Shown: piece after piece, positions 19,572-28,724 of the stretch
Layout: each line of letters begins with the position of its first letter
Position numbering within the stretch: the stretch's first letter is position 1
NCBI RefSeq assembly: GCF_022695595.1
Contig: NZ_CP074380.1
Coordinates: 6,454,001 to 6,518,000, forward strand
Direction of reading: 5' to 3'
Length of the DNA: 64,000 bases
Origin: Streptomyces sp. MST-110588
Lineage (GTDB): Bacteria; Actinomycetota; Actinomycetes; Streptomycetales; Streptomycetaceae
Notes under the pieces: model-generated
Databases searched by the model: none
What the model saw: the letters and a program-made list of their open reading frames with translations, nothing else
Told to the model about the DNA's origin: nothing
Program-made: the position numbers and the translations under genes

Positions 19572-20467
19572 AGCAGCCCCCTGGCGGCCCACAGCTCCGG
19601 GAAGAACCGGTGCTCACTGATCCGGCGCAGCCACGCCACGCCGTGGGTGCCTCCGGTGCCGGGCTTGAAGCCGATGACCCGCTCGACGGTCAGCAGGTGG
19701 ACCGCGCGCCAGCGGCAGGCGGCCTCGGCCACGTCCATCAGGGCCTCGGCCAGGAGGAAGGCGGGATCGGTGGGGTCACCCGCCCGGTAGACCTCCGCCC
19801 AGGCCCGTTCGACGTGCGCGCTGGGCTCGTACGGCAGGGAGAAGTCGCGCTGCAGGTGCTCCCGGGGAATGTCCGCGCCGCGCCGGGCCAGCAGCGCCAG
19901 CGCCGCGTCGTAGACGCTGGGGGAGTGCAGCGCCTCCTGTACGGCGTCGTTGACGTGCGGGACGTTCCGGTGGGGGCGGGCCAGTTCGGCGACCTTGTTG
20001 CCCAGCACGTACTCCACCATCCGGTACATGTACGACTGGAAGCCGGACGCCTTCCCCAAGTGGTCGCGGAAGGCGTTGAATTCGGTGGGCGCCAGCGTGC
20101 CCAGCACGTCCCAGCAGCCGACCAGGAGTTCCAGCACGCGCCGGGAGCGGCGCAGCGCCCATACGGCGTCCGGGACGCGGTCCTGCTCCAGCAGCCCCCG
20201 GATCCGCACCATCTCCTCGTACACGAGCTTGAAGAGGAGTTCCTTGACCTGGCCCAGGATGTAGAAGGTCGGCTCGGAGGGCGCCTGGGAGCGCGGGTGC
20301 TGGAGGGACAGCAGGACGTCGATGCTCTGGTAGTCGATGTACGGGGTGCTGTGGCCCTCGAAGTCCAGCAGCGGGCCGCCGCCGGTGACGGACGCGGTGG
20401 TGGCCCGCTCGACGTCGCTGCTGACTCCGAGGTCCGGTGGGGTCAGATCCGGTGGTGTGCTGCTCAC
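19568..20467 (-). CDS. kynA: Tryptophan 2,3-dioxygenase
   Basis: A heme dioxygenase of 299 residues that opens the tryptophan indole ring to N-formylkynurenine. Family hallmarks are TPYIDYQSIDVLLSLQHP, the substrate-pocket EPTFYILGQVKELLFKLVYEE, SGFQSYMYRMVEYVLGNK, and the C-terminal RAVHLLTVERVIGFKPGTGGT, in which the histidine (near residue 257) should be the axial heme ligand. Length and motif order are complete. The ATG overlaps the upstream DUF gene by four bases, and its stop overlaps kynureninase. It is the committed step of the operon and may feed catabolism, NAD-like precursors or anthranilate-derived metabolites. Confidence 0.93.
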   Translation of the reverse strand: MSSTPPDLTPPDLGVSSDVERATTASVTGGGPLLDFEGHSTPYIDYQSIDVLLSLQHPRSQAPSEPTFYILGQVKELLFKLVYEEMVRIRGLLEQDRVPDAVWALRRSRRVLELLVGCWDVLGTLAPTEFNAFRDHLGKASGFQSYMYRMVEYVLGNKVAELARPHRNVPHVNDAVQEALHSPSVYDAALALLARRGADIPREHLQRDFSLPYEPSAHVERAWAEVYRAGDPTDPAFLLAEALMDVAEAACRWRAVHLLTVERVIGFKPGTGGTHGVAWLRRISEHRFFPELWAARGLL

Positions 20468-21165
20468 TGGTCTCCTTTTCCCGCTTCGTTTGCTTCTGCT
20501 TCGGTTCTTTCTGCCTCGGTGGTTTCTGTCTCAGTTCTGTCTGCCTCGTCCGCTCCCCATTTCGCCTGGGCCTCCTGGAAAACCTGGGCGAAGAACGGGT
20601 CGGGAACCGAACCCTGGCGGTAACGCTTCCCGTACCGCCGGCGGTAGGCGTCGAACCACCGCGGATCGGCGTTCAGGAACATCACGTCGTGGAAAGCCAT
20701 GTGGCGCAGCGCGAACATCGGGACGGGCGAGCGCGACACCAGGAGTTCCCGGTTGCGGGCGGCCCGTTCGTCGCATTGCGGATGGAACTGGCCCAGCATC
20801 AGGCCTTCCCGTGCCAATGTGGTCTTCCGGCGGGCGTGGGCCGCGTCCAGTACCCGGTAGCGGTCGGGACCGATGCCCCGCAGGACGACGACCAGGGCAC
20901 GCAGGGTGCGGTTGCGCCCGGCCCACTCGATATGGTCGAAGGTCTCCCGCATGCGGTCGATGACGCCGACCACGCCCGGCACATCGATGTCCGGACCGAC
21001 GTCCCATTCCCGTACGTCCAAGGTGCCGGCTTTCATGGACGGTTCCACGAACGGGCACACCGGACCCGTACGGCCGATATGTCGGTGGGGTTTGGTCAGA
21101 TAGTCGGTGAACCACTGATGCGCGAGGTCCAGTGGTGTTGGTGCTGGGCAGTGCGGAGAAGTCAC
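20464..21165 (-). CDS. DUF6875-like protein, first gene of kynurenine operon
   Basis: A 233-residue soluble protein starting at a GTG. I connect it from memory, without a search, to the DUF6875 family through GPVCPFVEPS near the N-terminus and the block REGLMLGQFHP ... SPVPMFALRHMAFHDVMFL in the middle. The conserved Cys, His, Asp and Arg residues make an enzyme possible, but no activity is known to me. The last 35 or so residues are a low-complexity Glu/Thr/Ala tail. It is coupled by ATGA to tryptophan dioxygenase. As the operon lacks an obvious kynurenine formamidase, this protein is a candidate for that or a related step; that is inference only. Confidence 0.6.
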   Translation of the reverse strand: MTSPHCPAPTPLDLAHQWFTDYLTKPHRHIGRTGPVCPFVEPSMKAGTLDVREWDVGPDIDVPGVVGVIDRMRETFDHIEWAGRNRTLRALVVVLRGIGPDRYRVLDAAHARRKTTLAREGLMLGQFHPQCDERAARNRELLVSRSPVPMFALRHMAFHDVMFLNADPRWFDAYRRRYGKRYRQGSVPDPFFAQVFQEAQAKWGADEADRTETETTEAERTEAEANEAGKGDQ

Positions 21166-21536
21166 GCCGACCCCCGTCCGGCTCTTCCGTATCCGGCCCG
21201 CTTTTCCGATCTCCAGGGACCGGCAGGCTCAGAATTTCGCTGACCGGCCGGGCCGTGGGAGGCGCTTCCGCGACAAATGACGGATCGGGAACCGGAAACC
21301 GATGCGGCTTTCGCTCCGGTATGCCCCGCATAGGGATCTTGTGGTCGTGTGCCCCTTTAGCGTGCCGTCCTTCCCTGACGAGCCGTCATGGGGGCATGGG
21401 CGGCGGCGCACGGACTGTGGCCGACAACCACCCTTGTGGGCGCTGCGCCGAGCTGCTAACAGCCGGGCGGGCGACGGCACGATGAGGGAACAATGAGCGC
21501 CCCAGCGCGCGCACCCTCCACGGGAGACCGGCCACG
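21166..21536. other. Divergent promoter region between kynurenine operon and YczE-like gene
   Basis: No gene is supported in these 371 bases. TGACG-AGC-CGTCA at 21376-21388 is a short inverted repeat that could be an operator. The right end carries the leader of the YczE-like gene, with GGAGA just before its ATG. Confidence 0.5.
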
Positions 21537-22157
21537 ATGATCCTCGCCCGCCGCCTCGTCCACCTCTACGCCGGGCTCGCGCTCTTCGGCGTCAGCGTCG
21601 CCCTCCAGCTCCGGGCCGGCCTCGGCCTGAACGCCTGGGACGTCTTCCACCAGGGCGTCTCCCGGCACACCGGCCTCTCCCTGGGCACCGTCGTGATCCT
21701 CGCCTCGGTCGCCGTGCTGCTGCTGTGGATCCCGCTGCGCGAGCGCCCGGGGATCGGCACCCTCTCCAACGTCGTACTCGTCGGCCTGTGCATCGACGCC
21801 ACGTTGCACCTGCTGCCCTCCGTACGGGCCCTGGGTGTCCGTGTCCCCCTGCTCCTGACCGGCGTCGTGCTCAACGCACTGGCCACCGCCCTGTACATCT
21901 CCGCGCGCTTCGGCCCCGGGCCGCGCGACGGCCTGATGACCGGTCTGTGCCGGCGCACCGGCAGGACCACGCGGCTGGTGCGCACCGGCATCGAGCTGAC
22001 GGTGCTGGCCCTGGGCTTCGTGCTGGGCGGGACGATCGGGGTCGGCACGGTCCTGTACGCGCTGGCCATCGGGCCGCTCATCCAGTTCTTCCAGAAGTAC
22101 GTGAGGATTCCCGGGCCGCCGGACACGGCGGCGCTGACCACGGCTCCGGCCGACTGA
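21537..22157 (+). CDS. YczE/YyaS/YitT-family membrane protein
   Basis: A 206-residue membrane protein with about five hydrophobic helices. The motif LGLNAWDVFHQGVSRHTGLSLGTVVIL near residues 28-54, the acidic ISARFGPGPRDGLMTGL near 120-136 and the FVLGGTIGVGTVLYALAIGPLIQFF end match the YczE-like family, whose function is mostly unknown (one member affects antibiotic synthesis in Bacillus). GGAGA precedes the ATG. It is monocistronic, with uvrC 148 bases downstream after a tandem-repeat spacer. Confidence 0.8.
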   Translation: MILARRLVHLYAGLALFGVSVALQLRAGLGLNAWDVFHQGVSRHTGLSLGTVVILASVAVLLLWIPLRERPGIGTLSNVVLVGLCIDATLHLLPSVRALGVRVPLLLTGVVLNALATALYISARFGPGPRDGLMTGLCRRTGRTTRLVRTGIELTVLALGFVLGGTIGVGTVLYALAIGPLIQFFQKYVRIPGPPDTAALTTAPAD

Positions 22158-22171
22158 TCCGTAGGGCCCGG

Positions 22172-22238
22172 GCGGCGGACCGGGGCGCGGGAAGGCGGCG
22201 GACCGGGGTGCGGAGGCGGCGGACCGGGGTGCGGGAAG
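22172..22238. repeat. 21-23-bp tandem repeat, three copies
   Basis: Units starting GCGGCGGACCGGGG at 22172, 22195 and 22216 fill the spacer between the YczE-like gene and uvrC. Confidence 0.85.
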
Positions 22239-22305
22239 GGCCGCCGGTGCGGGCCCGACCCCGGCGGTCCGCTGATTGTCACAGGCGGTCAGTAGGGTGG
22301 TGGTC

Positions 22306-24327
22306 ATGGCAGACCCCAGCAGCTACCGACCCAAGCCGGGAGAGATCCCCGACTCGCCGGGGGTCTACAAGTTCCGCGACGAGCACCGCCGCGTCATCTA
22401 CGTGGGCAAGGCCAAGAGCCTGCGCCAGCGGCTGTCCAGCTACTTCCAGGACCTGGCCAACCTCCACCCGCGTACCCGCACGATGGTCACCACCGCCGCA
22501 TCCGTGGAATGGACCGTCGTCAGCACCGAGGTCGAGGCGCTCCAGCTCGAATACACCTGGATCAAGGAATTCGACCCGCGCTTCAACGTCAAGTACCGGG
22601 ACGACAAGAGCTACCCCTATCTCGCCGTCACCCTCAACGAGGAATTCCCCCGGGTCCAGGTCATGCGCGGCGCCAAGAAGAAGGGCGTGCGCTATTTCGG
22701 CCCGTACGGCCACGCCTGGGCCATCCGCGAGACCGTCGACCTGATGCTGCGGGTCTTCCCCGTGCGGACCTGCTCCGCCGGGGTCTTCAAGCGCTCCGCG
22801 CAAATCGGCCGCCCCTGTCTGCTGGGCTACATCGGCAAGTGCGCGGCGCCCTGCGTCGGCAAGATCTCCGCCGAGGAACACCACGAACTGGCCGAGGACT
22901 TCTGCGACTTCATGGCCGGCCGCACCGGCGCGTACATCCGCCGCCTGGAGCGGCAGATGCAGGAGGCCGCCGAGGAGATGGAGTACGAGAAAGCCGGCCG
23001 GCTGCGGGACGACATAGTGGCGCTCAAGCGCGCGATGGAGAAGAGCGCCGTCGTCCTCGCCGACGCCACCGACGCGGACCTGATCGCCCTCGCCGAGGAC
23101 GAGCTGGAGGCCGCCGTCCAGATCTTCCACGTACGCGGCGGCCGGGTGCGCGGCCAGCGCGGCTGGGTCACCGACAAGGTCGAGGCCGTCACCACCGCCG
23201 ACCTGGTCGAACACGCCCTCCAGCAGCTCTACGGCGAGGAGAGCGGCGACGCCGTCCCCAAGGAAGTGCTGGTCCCGGCCCTGCCCGACCCCCTCGAACC
23301 GGTCCAGCAGTGGCTCGCCGGGCGCCGCGGCTCCCACGTCTCGCTGCGCATCCCGCAGCGCGGCGACAAGAAGGACCTGATGGCCACGGTCGAGCGCAAC
23401 GCGCAGCAGGCCCTGGCCCTGCACAAGACCAAACGCGCCTCGGACCTGACCACCCGCTCCCGCGCGCTGGAGGAGATCGCCGAGGCCCTGGGGCTGGACT
23501 CGGTGCCGCTGCGCATCGAGTGCTTCGACATCTCCCACCTCCAGGGGGACGACGTGGTCGCCTCGATGGTGGTCTTCGAGGACGGCCTGGCCCGCAAGAG
23601 CGAGTACCGCCGCTTCCAGATCAAGACCTTCCAGGGGCAGGACGACGTCCGCTCCATGCACGAGGTCATCGGCCGCCGCTTCAAGCGCTACCTCCAGGAG
23701 AAGCAGCGGACGGGGGAGTGGCAGGAGGAGGGCCCGGAGACACCGGCGCAAGCTCCCGACGGCGCGCCCGGGCCCGCCGAGGAGGCGCCCGCCTCCGGAG
23801 GGGACACCGGACCCGCCACCCCCGGCACCGGCCCCGCACCCCTGGACGAGGACGGCCGGCCCAAGCGCTTCGCCTACCCGCCCCAGCTCGTCGTGGTCGA
23901 CGGCGGCGCGCCCCAGGTCGCCGCCGCCCAGCGCGCCCTGGAGGAGCTGGGCATCGACGACGTCGCCGTATGCGGCCTGGCCAAGCGCCTCGAAGAGGTC
24001 TGGCTGCCGAACGAGAACGACCCGGTCGTGCTGCCCCGCAGCAGCGAGGGGCTCTACCTCCTGCAGCGGGTCCGTGACGAGGCCCACCGCTTCGCCATCC
24101 GCTACCAGCGCACCAAACGCGGCAAGCGCCTGAAGGCCGGACCGCTGGACGAGGTCCCCGGCCTCGGCGAGACCCGGCGCCGGGCCCTGCTCAAGCACTT
24201 CGGCTCGCTCAAGAGGCTCAAGGCCGCCACGATCGAGGAGATCTGCGAAGTGCCCGGTATCGGCCGCAGGACCGCCGAGACGGTCGCCGCGGCCCTGGCG
24301 GGGCGAGCGCGGGCGGCCCGGCGGTGA
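22306..24327 (+). CDS. uvrC: Excinuclease ABC subunit C
   Basis: The dual-incision nuclease of nucleotide excision repair, 673 residues. The ATG at 22306 begins [25 protein letters not shown], where homology starts. The GIY-YIG nuclease domain ([31 protein letters not shown]) is followed by the UVR motif around residues 205-245, the RNase H-like endonuclease region ([25 protein letters not shown]) and tandem helix-hairpin-helix motifs at the end ([19 protein letters not shown] and [17 protein letters not shown]). An acidic Pro/Gly-rich insertion of roughly 50 residues interrupts the nuclease region. It precedes the rapZ-yvcK-whiA group. Confidence 0.97.
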   Translation: MADPSSYRPKPGEIPDSPGVYKFRDEHRRVIYVGKAKSLRQRLSSYFQDLANLHPRTRTMVTTAASVEWTVVSTEVEALQLEYTWIKEFDPRFNVKYRDDKSYPYLAVTLNEEFPRVQVMRGAKKKGVRYFGPYGHAWAIRETVDLMLRVFPVRTCSAGVFKRSAQIGRPCLLGYIGKCAAPCVGKISAEEHHELAEDFCDFMAGRTGAYIRRLERQMQEAAEEMEYEKAGRLRDDIVALKRAMEKSAVVLADATDADLIALAEDELEAAVQIFHVRGGRVRGQRGWVTDKVEAVTTADLVEHALQQLYGEESGDAVPKEVLVPALPDPLEPVQQWLAGRRGSHVSLRIPQRGDKKDLMATVERNAQQALALHKTKRASDLTTRSRALEEIAEALGLDSVPLRIECFDISHLQGDDVVASMVVFEDGLARKSEYRRFQIKTFQGQDDVRSMHEVIGRRFKRYLQEKQRTGEWQEEGPETPAQAPDGAPGPAEEAPASGGDTGPATPGTGPAPLDEDGRPKRFAYPPQLVVVDGGAPQVAAAQRALEELGIDDVAVCGLAKRLEEVWLPNENDPVVLPRSSEGLYLLQRVRDEAHRFAIRYQRTKRGKRLKAGPLDEVPGLGETRRRALLKHFGSLKRLKAATIEEICEVPGIGRRTAETVAAALAGRARAARR

Positions 24328-24442
24328 ATACCGCCACAGGCGAGATCATTGAGGATGACGGGGCCGTACCGGCCGTGTTGTCGCAGTCGTCGGACGGCGC
24401 GGGCACACCGGCCCCGCCGTCACCGGAACGGGGGCAGAACCT

Positions 24443-25480
24443 ATGAGCAGCAGCACGCCGCACAGCGGCTCGACACCACACGGCAGTACCACGCCGCACG
24501 GCGGCAGCACACCGCACGGCGGTACGCAGCAGGACAGCACACAGCAGGAAATCGAGAGAGACGGTGCAGCACAGGTGAGTACGGGCCCGATGCGCGACTC
24601 CGATCAGGGCGAGAGCGCCGCGATCCCCGAGCTGGTGATCATCTCCGGCATGTCCGGGGCCGGCCGGAGCACGGCCGCCAAGTGCCTGGAGGACCTCGGC
24701 TGGTTCGTGGTCGACAACATCCCGCCCGAGCTGATCCCCCCGATGGTGGAGCTGGGCGCCCGCTCCCAGGGCAACGTGGCCCGTATCGCCGTCGTCGTGG
24801 ACGTCCGGGGCCGCCGCTTCTTCGACAACCTCAAGCAGTCGCTGTCCACCCTGGACGCGCAGAACGTCAAGCGCCGCATCGTCTTCCTGGAGTCCTCCGA
24901 CGAGGCCCTGGTGCGCCGCTTCGAGTCCGTACGCCGCCCCCACCCCCTCCAGGGCGACGGCCGGATCGTGGACGGCATCGCGGCCGAACGCGACCTGCTG
25001 CGCGAGCTGCGCGGCGACGCCGACCTGGTCATCGACACCTCCAGCCTCAACGTCCACGAGCTGCGCGCCAAGATGGACGCCCAGTTCGCCGGCGAAGAGG
25101 TCCCCGAGCTGCGCGCCACCGTCATGTCCTTCGGCTTCAAGTACGGCCTGCCGGTCGACGCCGACCTCGTCGTGGACTGCCGCTTCATCCCCAACCCCCA
25201 CTGGGTCCCCGAGCTGCGCCCCTACACCGGGCTCAACGAAGAGGTCTCCGGCTACGTCTTCAGCCAGCCCGGCGCCAAGGAGTTCCTGGACGGCTACACC
25301 GAGCTGCTGCGCATCGTCGCCGAGGGCTACCGCCGCGAGGGCAAGCGTTATGTGACCATCGCCGTGGGCTGCACGGGCGGCAAGCACCGCAGCGTGGCCA
25401 TGTCCGAGAAGCTCGCCCGCCGCCTGGTCTCCGAAGGGGTCGAAACGGTCGTCGTCCACCGGGACATGGGGCGCGAGTGA
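24443..25480 (+). CDS. rapZ: RNase adapter protein RapZ / nucleotide-binding protein
   Basis: A P-loop protein of 345 residues. The first 50 or so residues are a low-complexity, Ser/Thr/His/Gly-rich leader with repeats of STPHGG, outside the fold. The P-loop reads GMSGAGRST, with Arg where most RapZ proteins have Lys. Conserved blocks [28 protein letters not shown] and VVHRDMGR follow. In E. coli RapZ controls glucosamine-6-phosphate synthase through a small RNA. In actinobacteria the role is unclear, but the linkage to yvcK and whiA is conserved. The stop overlaps the yvcK GTG (GTGA). Confidence 0.95.
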   Translation: MSSSTPHSGSTPHGSTTPHGGSTPHGGTQQDSTQQEIERDGAAQVSTGPMRDSDQGESAAIPELVIISGMSGAGRSTAAKCLEDLGWFVVDNIPPELIPPMVELGARSQGNVARIAVVVDVRGRRFFDNLKQSLSTLDAQNVKRRIVFLESSDEALVRRFESVRRPHPLQGDGRIVDGIAAERDLLRELRGDADLVIDTSSLNVHELRAKMDAQFAGEEVPELRATVMSFGFKYGLPVDADLVVDCRFIPNPHWVPELRPYTGLNEEVSGYVFSQPGAKEFLDGYTELLRIVAEGYRREGKRYVTIAVGCTGGKHRSVAMSEKLARRLVSEGVETVVVHRDMGRE

Positions 25481-26535
25481 CCGCCCGTACCATGCGACTG
25501 CGCCGCGTCCGCCGGCTCGTCCCCGGCGGACGTACGGCCAAGGGCGCCACGCCCAAGGTCGTCGCGCTCGGCGGCGGCCGGGGCCTGTCCGCCTCCCTGG
25601 CCGCGCTGCGCCGGATAACCGGAGACCTGACCGCCGTCGTCACGGTCGCCGACGACGGCGGCTCCAGCGGCCGGCTCCGCGACGAGCTGGGCGTACTGCC
25701 GCCCGGCGACCTGCGCAAGGCGCTGGCCGCGCTGTGCGGCGACGACGACTGGGGCCAGACCTGGTCCCGGGTCATCCAGCACCGCTTCACCAGCGAGGGC
25801 GAACTGCACGACCACGCCGTGGGCAACCTGCTGATCGTCGCCCTGTGGGAGCAGCTCGGCGACCACGTCCAGGCGCTGGACCTGGTCGGCAAGCTGCTGG
25901 GCGCCCACGGCCGGGTACTGCCCATGTCCGCCGTCCCCCTGGAGCTCCAGGCGCTGGTCAAGGGACACGTCAAGGGCCGCCCCGAGGAGATCTCCACCGT
26001 CCGCGGCCAGGCCACGGTCGCCCTGACCCGCGGCGAGGTGCAGTCCGTCCACGTCGTACCCGAGGACCCGCCGGCCGTCCCCGAGGCGGTCGAGGCCGTC
26101 CTGGACGCCGACTGGGTGGTCCTGGGCCCCGGCTCCTGGTTCTCCTCGGTCATCCCGCATCTGCTGGTGCCCGAACTGCGCCGGGCCCTTGAGGAGACCA
26201 AGGCCCGCAAGGTCCTCTCGCTGAACCTGGCACCCCAGCCGGGTGAAACCGATGGCTTCTCACCGCAGCGTCATTTGGAGGTTTTGGCCCGACACGCCCC
26301 TAAACTCGCCTTCGACGTGGTGCTGGCCGACAAGGCCGCCGTACCCGACATCGAAAGCCTGACGGCTGCCGCCAAGCAGTACGTCGGCAGCGAGGTCGAA
26401 CTGGCGGCGGTGGCGGCGGGCGGCGGATCCCGGACACCATCCGGGGCCGCCCCCGCCAAGCACGACCCGGAGCTGCTGGCAGCCGCGTACGACCGTATTT
26501 TTCGGATGCATGGAAGGATCGGCCCATGGCGATGA
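25477..26535 (+). CDS. yvcK: YvcK/CofD-like gluconeogenesis factor
   Basis: A protein of 352 residues of the YvcK family, which in Bacillus binds UDP-GlcNAc and is needed for cell-wall integrity on gluconeogenic carbon. The GTG at 25477 overlaps the rapZ stop and gives the expected N-terminus. The nucleotide-binding start is [17 protein letters not shown]. Further hallmarks are [48 protein letters not shown] and [21 protein letters not shown]. The gene lies in the conserved rapZ-yvcK-whiA cluster and overlaps the whiA start by 10 bases. Confidence 0.93.
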   Translation: MTARTMRLRRVRRLVPGGRTAKGATPKVVALGGGRGLSASLAALRRITGDLTAVVTVADDGGSSGRLRDELGVLPPGDLRKALAALCGDDDWGQTWSRVIQHRFTSEGELHDHAVGNLLIVALWEQLGDHVQALDLVGKLLGAHGRVLPMSAVPLELQALVKGHVKGRPEEISTVRGQATVALTRGEVQSVHVVPEDPPAVPEAVEAVLDADWVVLGPGSWFSSVIPHLLVPELRRALEETKARKVLSLNLAPQPGETDGFSPQRHLEVLARHAPKLAFDVVLADKAAVPDIESLTAAAKQYVGSEVELAAVAAGGGSRTPSGAAPAKHDPELLAAAYDRIFRMHGRIGPWR

Positions 26536-27515
26536 CGGCAGCGGTGAAGGACGAAATCCCCCGGCTCCCCGTCACCCGGACCTGCTGCCGGAAGTCGGAG
26601 GTCTCGTCGATCCTGCGGTTCGCCGGAGGACTGCACCTGGTCAGCGGACGCATCGTGATCGAGGCGGAGCTGGACACCGGCATCGCGGCCCGACGGCTGC
26701 GCAAGGACATCCTGGAGATCTTCGGCCACTCCTCCGACCTGGTGGTGATGGCCCCCGGCGGCCTGCGGCGCGGCAGCCGCTACGTGGTCCGGGTCGTCGC
26801 CGGCGGCGACCAGCTCGCCCGCCAGACCGGCCTGGTCGACGGCCGCGGCCGGCCCATCAGGGGCCTGCCCCCGCAGGTCGTCTCCGGCGCCACGTGTGAC
26901 GCCGAGGCGGCCTGGCGCGGCGCCTTCCTCGCGCACGGCTCACTCACCGAGCCCGGCCGCTCCTCCTCCCTGGAGGTCACCTGCCCCGGCCCGGAAGCGG
27001 CCCTCGCCCTGGTCGGCGCGGCCCGCCGGCTGGGCATCAGCGCCAAGGCCCGCGAGGTGCGCGGCGTGGACCGCGTCGTCGTCCGCGACGGTGACGCCAT
27101 CGGCGCCCTGCTGACCCGCCTGGGCGCCCACGAATCGGTGCTGGCCTGGGAGGAGCGGCGGATGCGCCGCGAGGTGCGCGCCACCGCCAACCGGCTCGCC
27201 AACTTCGACGACGCCAACCTCCGCCGCTCGGCACGGGCCGCGGTCGCCGCGGGCGCGCGCGTCCAGCGGGCCCTGGAGATCCTCGGCGACGAGGTCCCCG
27301 AACACCTCGCCGCCGCCGGCCGGCTGCGCATGGACCACAAGCAGGCGTCCCTGGAGGAGCTGGGCGCCCTGGCCGACCCGCCACTGACCAAGGACGCGGT
27401 CGCGGGCCGTATCCGCCGCCTGCTGGCCATGGCCGACAAGCGGGCCCAGGACCTGGGCATCCCCGGCACGGAATCCAACCTCTCCGAAGAAATGGCCGAC
27501 GGCCTGGTCGGCTGA
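26526..27515 (+). CDS. whiA: Sporulation transcription factor WhiA
   Basis: A 329-residue DNA-binding protein needed for aerial hypha septation and sporulation in Streptomyces, acting with WhiB. The N-terminal two-thirds adopt the LAGLIDADG-like fold ([52 protein letters not shown]). The C-terminal HTH ([40 protein letters not shown]) is highly conserved. The length is standard. The start overlaps yvcK. Unlike the usual order, a gene-poor repeat island follows before the carboxypeptidase and gap genes. Confidence 0.97.
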   Translation: MAMTAAVKDEIPRLPVTRTCCRKSEVSSILRFAGGLHLVSGRIVIEAELDTGIAARRLRKDILEIFGHSSDLVVMAPGGLRRGSRYVVRVVAGGDQLARQTGLVDGRGRPIRGLPPQVVSGATCDAEAAWRGAFLAHGSLTEPGRSSSLEVTCPGPEAALALVGAARRLGISAKAREVRGVDRVVVRDGDAIGALLTRLGAHESVLAWEERRMRREVRATANRLANFDDANLRRSARAAVAAGARVQRALEILGDEVPEHLAAAGRLRMDHKQASLEELGALADPPLTKDAVAGRIRRLLAMADKRAQDLGIPGTESNLSEEMADGLVG

Positions 27516-27692
27516 CCCCCGCTTCTTCCGGCCCGCCCACCCGGCCCGCACCACCGCCCCCGACCCGGCCCGAGTGCTGCCCGACCCGCCCCGAGCAGGG
27601 TCCGGTCCCGTCCAGCCACCGGGTACGGTCCGGGCAGCCGCAAGCGTGGTCCGCCCGCCCGAGTACGACCACCGGATCCGGCCCGAGCCGAC

Positions 27693-27865
27693 CGGCCACC
27701 GTACGGCCCGAGCAGACCCGAGCGCGGTCCGGGCTGATCCGAGGGAGACCCCGGGGCGGGCCTGAGGGAGTCCCGGGGCTGGTCCGAGTGCGGTTCGCCC
27801 CCGGGCCGTTGGGTATCCCCCCGATGGGGGTCTGGCGGCGTTCGATTTGCCCTGTAGGGCGTGAC
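27693..27865. repeat. Left imperfect direct repeat of exporter island
   Basis: This segment of about 173 bases is related to 30511-30686 in the same orientation. The best-conserved 78 bases (27788-27865) run from GTGCGGTTCGCCCCCGG through GGGTATCCCCCC, a GGGGG half and GGCGTTCGATTTGCCCTGTAG. The C-run and G-run can form a small hairpin. Confidence 0.75.
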
Positions 27866-27900
27866 CCTGCCGTGTGGCCCGTGTGCGGTCGGGGGCCCGT

Positions 27901-27977
27901 GTGCGGTTCAACCCCGGGCTGCCGGGTATCCCCCGGTGGGGGTTTGCGGCGTTCGATTCCTCCTGTAGGGGCGCGAC
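27901..27977. repeat. Second copy of the 78-bp repeat core
   Basis: A diverged copy of the core, 35 bases after the first and in the same orientation. It keeps GTGCGGTTC, GGGTATCCCCCGGTGGGGGTTT, GCGGCGTTCGATT and CCTGTAGGG. Confidence 0.75.
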
Positions 27978-28011
27978 CTGGCCGCGTGGCTGGTGTCCAG
28001 TGACGTCGAAG

Positions 28012-28070
28012 TCTGCGGATTGAAGCTTCACTTTGCGGGGGATCTTGCGGACTGAAGGGTTACCTTGCGG
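28012..28070. repeat. 27-bp motif duplicated with 32-bp period
   Basis: 28012-28038 and 28044-28070 share TGCGGA-TGAAG, then AC, then TTGCGG at identical spacing. It may be a paired protein-binding site or a decayed duplication. Confidence 0.6.
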
Positions 28071-28140
28071 TGAGGGGCGGGGTCAGCCGGACGTGGTGCA
28101 TGCGTGAAAGGTCCTGTCGGGTGGTTCTGCCGGGCCGCCG

Positions 28141-28250
28141 GCGGACGGATTCGAGGTCGCGTACGTAGCGCCGGACGGATCGGAGTTACGGCGCCCGCCA
28201 GCGGACGCGTGGGTGGTGCCGTTGGAGCACGCCTTCCCCGTAACCCTGAT
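28141..28250 (+). pseudogene. Possible remnant of TnsA-like transposase endonuclease gene
   Basis: In the frame starting at 28144 the translation contains FEVAYVAPDGSELRRP followed by ADAWVVPLEHAFPV, then loses protein-like character. From memory this resembles the first 35 residues of TnsA-like subunits of actinobacterial Tn7-type elements (a pattern like FEVAYV-xDGSExR-PLAExW-VPFE). No start codon or downstream nuclease motif remains. The resemblance is unsearched and could be chance, but its place inside a repeat-flanked island makes a decayed mobile element plausible. Confidence 0.3.
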
Positions 28251-28637
28251 ATGTGAAGTGGGAGGGCACCATCTGGCACAGCACTCGCACCGACGACTTC
28301 ATGAAGCAAGAGGTTGCGAGAAAGCGACAGGAGCTCGGCCGCGGAGCAACGGAGTGAGCGGCGGGCCGTGCGGGCCCGTGCGGGGCGGGTGCTGCGGGGT
28401 GTGTGAGTTATCGCGTTGCATGGACGTCGGAGGGGCCTTTACCCTGTTTGAGTTCCGCCCGTGCCCGTTCCGGGGCTCCGGCGCTGTGTTTCGAGGTGAC
28501 GACTTATCTCCCAGGCCAAGTAGCCGTCCGCAGTTCCCCACGTTCTGATCGTTTGAACGTGTCCGGGGGCGGACGTCGCGCTGGCCTGAGTTGCGTCACC
28601 CACCCCCGCGTTTCCCTGTCATTTTCCGGGTGCAGCT

Positions 28638-28719
28638 CTGCCGTCTGCCCCGGGTTTCGTGTTTTCCGGCCCCGGCACGGCTGACGGCAGGGCTCCCCGA
28701 CTCCTTGTATCAGGAGCCC
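28638..28719 (+). promoter_or_regulatory. Leader hairpins that can mask the exporter ribosome site
   Basis: Two stems abut: CTGCCGTC (28638-28645) with GACGGCAG (28683-28690), and GGGCTCC (28690-28696) with GGAGCCC (28713-28719). The second stem ties up the GGAG that should serve the GTG at 28725. Such leaders occur in inducible exporter genes; function here is inferred. Confidence 0.4.
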
Positions 28720-28724
28720 CCGCA

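Larger units (their letters stand above)
27516..28724. other. Gene-poor repeat-rich region with coding remnant, upstream of exporter
   Basis: These 1.2 kb hold no intact gene I can support. They contain the left direct repeat (27693-27865), a second partial copy (27901-27977), a 27-bp duplicated motif (28012-28070), a coding-like stretch resembling the N-terminus of a TnsA-like protein (about 28141-28250), a short separate frame 28253-28357, and the leader of the exporter. Base composition between about 28200 and 28560 looks less GC-rich than neighbouring genes, fitting acquired DNA. Confidence 0.6.

Noticed and set aside
27788..27977. 6C-type or other known structured RNA in the C-run repeats
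   Set aside because: The runs of C face G runs and would be paired, whereas 6C RNAs expose their cytosines in loops. No match to a known class was clear.
27940..28309. Reverse-strand frame with the recurrent peptide LQGKSNA...GGYP in repeat copies
   Set aside because: The similarity between copies is explained by DNA-level repetition. There is no ribosome site, domain or consistent length.
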